Notes under the pieces: generated by a model
What the model was told of the DNA's origin: nothing
The model's input: the letters and a program-made list of their open reading frames with translations, nothing else
Database searches by the model: none
Assembly: GCF_018263855.1 (NCBI RefSeq)
Contig: NZ_CP073318.1
Location: 6,572,001-6,636,000, forward strand
DNA: 64,000 nucleotides
Reading direction: 5' to 3'
DNA from: Kutzneria sp. CA-103260
GTDB taxonomy: Bacteria > Actinomycetota > Actinomycetes > Mycobacteriales > Pseudonocardiaceae
Program-made: the position numbers and the translations under genes
Part shown: positions 60,020-64,000 of the stretch, piece after piece
Position numbering within the stretch: position 1 is the stretch's first letter
Layout of the letters: each line of letters starts with the position of its first letter

Positions 60020-61966
60020 CGGGTTCCTGACCGGGGAGCCCACGCCCACCGGCGAGATCGGCAGCAACTTGCGGCCGGTCGGGCCGACCTGGATGTCGGT
60101 GTTCATGGCCGGGCAGACGCCGCAGTCGAAGCACGGCGTCCAGCGGCAGTCGTCCTGTTCCTGCTCGGACAGGGCGTCCTGCCAGTCGGCCCAGAGCCAT
60201 TCCTTGTCCAGGCCCGAGTCCAGGTGGTCCCAGGGCAAGACCTCGGTCTCCTCCCGCTCGCGGGTGGTGAACCAGGCCAGGCTGACGCCCAGCGGCTCCA
60301 GCTCGCTCTGCGCCGCGTTCACCCAGCGCTCGTAGGAGAAGTGCTCGCTCCAGCCGTCGAGCCGGCCGCCGTCGCGCCACACCCGCTCGATGACCCGGCC
60401 GACCCGGCGGTCGCCCCGGCTGAGCAGTCCTTCGATCAGCGACGGCTTGCCGTCGTGATAGCGCATGCCGATGTTGCGGGCCAGGCCGCGGTCCAGGTTC
60501 ACCTCGGCCCGCAGCTTGCGCAGCCGGTCGTCCACAGTGTCCGGGTCGCACTGCGGGGCCCACTGGAACGGCGTGTGCGGCTTGGGCACGAAGCCACCGA
60601 TCGAGATCGTGCAGCGGATGTCCTTGCGGCCACTGGCTTCCCGGCCGGCCAGGATGACCTCCTTGGCCATCCGGGCGATCTGCAGCACGTCCTCGTCGGT
60701 CTCGGTCGGCAGGCCGCACATGAAGTACAGCTTCACCTGCCGCCAGCCGTTGGAGAAGGCCGCGCTGACCGTGCGGATCAGGTCCTCCTCCGACACCATC
60801 TTGTTGATGACGCGGCGGATCCGCTCGCTGCCGCCCTCGGGCGCGAAGGTCAGGCCGGACCGGCGGCCGTTGCGGGAGATCTCGTTGGCCAGGTCCACAT
60901 TGAACGCGTCGACCCGGGTGCTGGGCAGCGAGAGCCCGGTGTTGGTGCCGGCGTAGCGGTCGGCCAGGCCCTTGGTGATCTCGGCGATCTCCGAGTGGTC
61001 GGCGCTGGACAGCGACAGCAGGCCCACCTCCTCGAAGCCGGTGGCCTCCAGTCCCTTCTGGACCATGGCCCCGATGCCCTCGATGGAGCGCTCCCGCACC
61101 GGGCGGGTGATCATGCCAGCCTGGCAGAACCGGCAGCCCCGGGTGCAGCCGCGGAAGATCTCCACGCTCATCCGCTCGTGGACGCTCTCGGCCAGCGGCA
61201 CCAGCGGCTGCTTCGGGTACGGCCACTCGTCCAGTTCCATGGTGGTGCGCTTGAACACCCGGTACGGCACGCGGTCGGCGTTGGGCACCACCCGCTGGAT
61301 CCGGCCGTCAGCCAGGTACTCCACGTCGTAGAAGCGCGGGATGTAGACGCCGCCGGTCTCGGCCAGCCGGGTCAGCAGCTCGTCGCGGCCGCCGGGGCGG
61401 CCCTGCGCCTTCCACTCCCGGATGATGTCGGTGACCTCCAGCACGGCTTCCTCGCCGTCGCCCAGCACGGCCGCGTCGATGAAGTCGGCGATCGGCTCCG
61501 GGTTGAACGCCGCGTGCCCGCCGGCCAGCACGATCGGATCGTCCTCGGTGCGGTCAGCGGCGTGCAGCGGGATGCCGGCCAGGTCCAGGGCGGTGAGCAT
61601 GTTGGTGTAGCCGAGCTCGGTGGCGAAGCTCAGGCCCAGCACGTCGAAGGCCCGCACCGGGCGGTGCGCGTCCACCGTGAACTGGGGGACGCCGTGCTCG
61701 CGCATCAGCGCCTCCAGGTCCGGCCAGACCGTGTAGGTGCGCTCGGCCAGCACGTCCTCGAGCTCGTTGAGGATCTCGTAGAGGATCATGACGCCCTGGT
61801 TGGGCAGGCCCACCTCGTAGGCGTCCGGGTACATCAGGCACCACCGCACGGCGGTCGAGTCCCAGTCCTTGACCGTCGCGTTCAGTTCGCCGCCGACGTA
61901 CTGCACCGGCTTGGACACCCTCGGCAGCAGGGGCTCCAACGCGGGGAAGACAGACTCGACACTCAC
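60002..61966 (-). CDS. TIGR03960 family B12-binding-domain-like radical SAM protein
   Basis: A 654-residue protein with a cobalamin-binding-like N-terminal domain and the radical SAM cluster motif CTRGCRFC (in FRGCTRGCRFCQAG). It continues with GLSLPSTRVDAF, a methylthiotransferase-like barrel and a C-terminal CFDCGVC. It probably acts with the TIGR03936 protein on RNA or a cofactor. The GTG at 61966 is supported by TACGCT ending 6 nt before it and the absence of a Shine-Dalgarno. Confidence 0.9.
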   Translation of the reverse strand: MSVESVFPALEPLLPRVSKPVQYVGGELNATVKDWDSTAVRWCLMYPDAYEVGLPNQGVMILYEILNELEDVLAERTYTVWPDLEALMREHGVPQFTVDAHRPVRAFDVLGLSFATELGYTNMLTALDLAGIPLHAADRTEDDPIVLAGGHAAFNPEPIADFIDAAVLGDGEEAVLEVTDIIREWKAQGRPGGRDELLTRLAETGGVYIPRFYDVEYLADGRIQRVVPNADRVPYRVFKRTTMELDEWPYPKQPLVPLAESVHERMSVEIFRGCTRGCRFCQAGMITRPVRERSIEGIGAMVQKGLEATGFEEVGLLSLSSADHSEIAEITKGLADRYAGTNTGLSLPSTRVDAFNVDLANEISRNGRRSGLTFAPEGGSERIRRVINKMVSEEDLIRTVSAAFSNGWRQVKLYFMCGLPTETDEDVLQIARMAKEVILAGREASGRKDIRCTISIGGFVPKPHTPFQWAPQCDPDTVDDRLRKLRAEVNLDRGLARNIGMRYHDGKPSLIEGLLSRGDRRVGRVIERVWRDGGRLDGWSEHFSYERWVNAAQSELEPLGVSLAWFTTREREETEVLPWDHLDSGLDKEWLWADWQDALSEQEQDDCRWTPCFDCGVCPAMNTDIQVGPTGRKLLPISPVGVGSPVRNPSLTGG

Positions 61967-61972
61967 CCGTCA

Positions 61973-61978
61973 AGCGTA
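61973..61978 (-). promoter_or_regulatory. Leaderless -10 hexamer TACGCT for the TIGR03960 gene
   Basis: TACGCT ends 6 nt before the GTG at 61966, with no ribosome binding site. Confidence 0.5.
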
Positions 61979-62039
61979 ACGACCAAGTCACCCGCCGGCC
62001 GACCTGCCCGGTTATGGCACCTTGTAGCACCCTTGCGGC

Positions 62040-62315
62040 ATGACCCGACAGATCACCCAGCGGGAGCTCCGCAACGACAGCGCCGCCATCCTGCGGGCTG
62101 TCGAGGCCGGCGAGAGCTTCATCCTCACCTGCAACGGCACCCCGATCGCCGAGGTCCGCCCGATCCGGCGGCGCACGTTCGTGCCGGTCGCCGAGCTCAA
62201 GTCCGCGTTCGCACACGTGCCGAAGCTCGACTACGGGCAACTCCGCGCCGACATCGACGAATTCGTTGACCAGACGCCGCATGACCCCTATGGGCGATTC
62301 AGGAAGAATGACTGA
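62040..62315 (+). CDS. Phd/YefM-family antitoxin
   Basis: A 91-residue protein with the Phd/YefM start (MTRQITQRELRNDSAAILRAV), a beta hairpin with GTPIAEVRPI and an acidic toxin-binding tail. It would bind its own promoter and neutralise a PIN-type toxin. The toxin frame overlaps its stop codon by 8 bp. No Shine-Dalgarno is clear. The protein looks complete, although its toxin partner is damaged. Confidence 0.85.
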   Translation: MTRQITQRELRNDSAAILRAVEAGESFILTCNGTPIAEVRPIRRRTFVPVAELKSAFAHVPKLDYGQLRADIDEFVDQTPHDPYGRFRKND

Positions 62316-62526
62316 CATCGAGCGTGGGTTGCTGGACACCACCGACGTGCCCCGCGCCTATGGCCACATCGACGTGCTGGTGCGGGCGGTCGGTCGCAAT
62401 CCACGCTCCAGGATCTCGGATCTGTACATCGCGGCGACCGCAGTGGCGAACGACCTACCGTTGATCACCCGCAATCCCAAGGACTTCGTCGGACTCGACT
62501 CGATCCCGACCGTCGTGCCGATCTGA
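62308..62526 (+). pseudogene. VapC-like PIN-domain toxin with internal deletion
   Basis: A 72-codon frame that starts like a PIN toxin (MTDIERGLLDTT; first Asp of the metal site) and then jumps to the C-terminal half (RAYGHIDVLVRAVG, SDLYIAATA, LPLITRNPKDF). About 55-60 residues of the usual 125-135, including the central acidic Glu region, are missing with the frame kept. It is unlikely to be an active ribonuclease. Its start is coupled to the antitoxin gene (ATGACTGA). Possibly the remaining fragment still binds antitoxin. Confidence 0.72.
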
Positions 62527-62532
62527 CACCCG

Positions 62533-63342
62533 TCACGTCAGCAGGAGGCGGCCGAGGCGGCGGGTGGCGAACCAGCCGCCCACGAGGACCATAGCCAGGA
62601 AGTAGGCGGCGTGGCCCAGCGCCGACCAGCCGACGGCCCCGGTGGTGAGCTGCCGCATGAGCTCGATGCCGTGGTAGAGCGGCAGGCACTGGACCAGGAT
62701 CCGGATGGCCTCCGGGTAGACGGTGATCGGGTAGAACGTGGTGGAGAACAGGAACATCGGCATCTGCACCAGCAGGATCAGGTCGAAGTCCTGCCAGGAG
62801 CGCATCAGCGTGGCCGCGGCCATGCCGACGGCGGCGAAGCCGAAGGCGACCAGCAGGGCGGCCGGCAGCGCCAGCAGGGCCCAGGGGCTGGCGATCAGGC
62901 CCAGCGCGGCCATCACGGCCAGGAAGCCGGCGGCGTAGATGCCGCCCCGCAACAGGGCCCAGGAGGTCTCGCCCAGGGCCACGTCCATCGGCCCGAGCGG
63001 GGTGGCCAGCATGGCGTCGTAGACCCTGGCGTGCTTGAGCTTGAGGAAGATGCTGAACGTCGAGTCGTGGACGGCCCCGTTCATGGCCGAGGCGGCCAGC
63101 AGGCCGGGGGCCACGTACGCGGCGTAGCTGATCGGGTGGCCGTCGGGGGCGGTCTGCTGGCCGATGATGCCGCCGAAGCCGATGCCCAGCGCGAACAGGT
63201 AGAACAGCGGCTCGACCACGCCGGACAGCACCAGCAGCCAGTTGCGGCGGTTGACCAGCGCGGACCGCTCCACCACGGCCCGGGCCCGGCCGGCGTAGCT
63301 GCCGACCGGCACGATCCGCAGCACGAGTCCCTGAGTCGTCAC
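62533..63342 (-). CDS. ABC-2 type transporter permease
   Basis: A 269-residue, six-helix permease of the ABC-2/daunorubicin-exporter type (NWLLVLSGVVEPLFYLFALGIG; LFSTTFYPITVYP). It begins with GTG after GGGGGAG, 10 bp after the stop of a second, similar permease. The two would form a heterodimeric exporter; the ATPase must be encoded upstream, outside the window. Substrate unknown. Confidence 0.85.
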   Translation of the reverse strand: MTTQGLVLRIVPVGSYAGRARAVVERSALVNRRNWLLVLSGVVEPLFYLFALGIGFGGIIGQQTAPDGHPISYAAYVAPGLLAASAMNGAVHDSTFSIFLKLKHARVYDAMLATPLGPMDVALGETSWALLRGGIYAAGFLAVMAALGLIASPWALLALPAALLVAFGFAAVGMAAATLMRSWQDFDLILLVQMPMFLFSTTFYPITVYPEAIRILVQCLPLYHGIELMRQLTTGAVGWSALGHAAYFLAMVLVGGWFATRRLGRLLLT

Positions 63343-63352
63343 GGTCTCCCCC

Positions 63353-64000
63353 TCAGACCTTGAGCCGGACGTGGAACCGGTGGCGGGCCAGCAGCAGGCC
63401 GCCGGTCGTCAGCGCCAGCAGATAGGCCACGTGGCCGGCCGCGGTGAGCGGGTCCATGTGCCCGAACTCGGCGGCCCGAGCCAGCTCGTTGCCGTGCCAC
63501 AGCGGCGTCACCCAGGCCACCGGCCGGCTCCACGCCGGCAGCTGGCTGATCGGATAGAACGTGCCGGCGAACAGCGACACCGGCACCATGACGAAGCGGA
63601 ACACGTTGCCGAAGGCATTGCCCTCGTCGTTGACCGACGCGGCCAGCGCCAGCACCCACGTGCTGAACGCCATGCCGGCGAGCACCGCCACCGGCGCGGC
63701 GAGCAGCACGCGGACGCTGGTGAACGCCCCGAACAGGCTGGCGACCGCCAGGTAGGCGAGGCCGGAGAGGAGCACCCGCAGCACGATCCACAGGAACTGC
63801 CCGGCGACCAGCTGGTCCACCGAGACCGGGGTGGCGGTGATGGCGTAGTAGCGCTGGTCCCACTTGAAGCTGCCCAGCACCGGGAACGACGACTCGCTGG
63901 CCGCGACCTGTGTGGACAGCATCACCAGCACGGCGGGCGCCAGGTAGACGACGTAGGGCAGCCCTTCGGTCACCGGCCCCGGCCGGATCTGGCTGCCGAG
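63353..64000 (-). CDS. ABC-2 type transporter permease (N-terminus outside window)
   Basis: The frame stays open to the right edge, so the start lies beyond 64000. The visible 215 codons show six helices with GLPYVVYLAPAVLVM, FKWDQRYYAI and SLFAGTFYPISQLP, the same layout as the downstream permease. Both are likely products of an old duplication and act together. Confidence 0.85.
   Translation of the reverse strand, partial: LGSQIRPGPVTEGLPYVVYLAPAVLVMLSTQVAASESSFPVLGSFKWDQRYYAITATPVSVDQLVAGQFLWIVLRVLLSGLAYLAVASLFGAFTSVRVLLAAPVAVLAGMAFSTWVLALAASVNDEGNAFGNVFRFVMVPVSLFAGTFYPISQLPAWSRPVAWVTPLWHGNELARAAEFGHMDPLTAAGHVAYLLALTTGGLLLARHRFHVRLKV

Overview
The window is chromosomal DNA of a high-GC actinomycete, most likely a member of the Pseudonocardiaceae. 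Three things support this. Codon third positions are almost all G or C. Many genes start with GTG. The housekeeping genes (lepA, rpsT, holA, comEC, comEA, degV, octT-like, gpgP-like, rsfS, nadD, proA, proB, obg, rpmA, rplU, rne) follow the same overall order as the Rv2404c-Rv2444c segment of Mycobacterium tuberculosis, with extra genes inserted. I see no rRNA, tRNA, insertion sequence, prophage or CRISPR array.

Layout. 1-7.2 kb is accessory: the start of an S53 peptidase, an enoyl-CoA hydratase, a membrane protein/RNase Sa-like/barstar operon, an oxidoreductase, a nitronate monooxygenase, an M50 peptidase, a small HD hydrolase, a DUF3224 protein, a SLOG-like protein and a Uma2 nuclease. 7.4-9.8 kb holds lepA and a solitary MazF-like gene. 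10-13.7 kb is the ATP-grasp/alpha-E/transglutaminase cluster, with a 78-codon frame made of three tandem 78-bp repeats between the last two genes. 13.8-17.5 kb holds an ABC exporter, an SPFH protein and a small secreted protein. 17.6-25 kb is a secretome block (PNGase A-like amidase, GH3 glucosidase with a CebR-like operator, large alpha/beta hydrolase) around rpsT. 25.4-27.9 kb has holA and a threonine synthase under a SAM-I riboswitch. 27.9-35.2 kb is a GntR/Cache/aldehyde dehydrogenase/polyamine ABC locus.

35.2-42.6 kb is the competence and nadD segment (comEC, a small membrane protein, comEA, degV, octT-like, gpgP-like, rsfS, nadD). 42.7-44.9 kb is a TetR-controlled P450-ferredoxin operon. 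44.9-50.5 kb has proA, a RecQ helicase with a C-terminal phosphoribosyltransferase domain, a DUF2891 protein and a G1 peptidase. 50.6-57.2 kb has proB, obg, rpmA, rplU and rne. 57.3-62 kb has the TIGR03936 and TIGR03960 genes with an S8 protease between them. The end holds a Phd-type antitoxin with an internally deleted PIN toxin, and two ABC-2 permeases.

A recurring theme is leaderless initiation. At least a dozen genes lack a Shine-Dalgarno sequence and instead have a TANNNT -10 hexamer 6-8 nt before the start codon. In three of them the hexamer includes the stop codon of the preceding gene, and at 2431-2442 two such promoters lie back to back. The observations I would follow first are the triple-repeat frame inside the ATP-grasp/transglutaminase operon, the 18-codon transcription unit between rsfS and nadD, the paired DnaA boxes upstream of comEA, and the riboswitch-controlled thrC.
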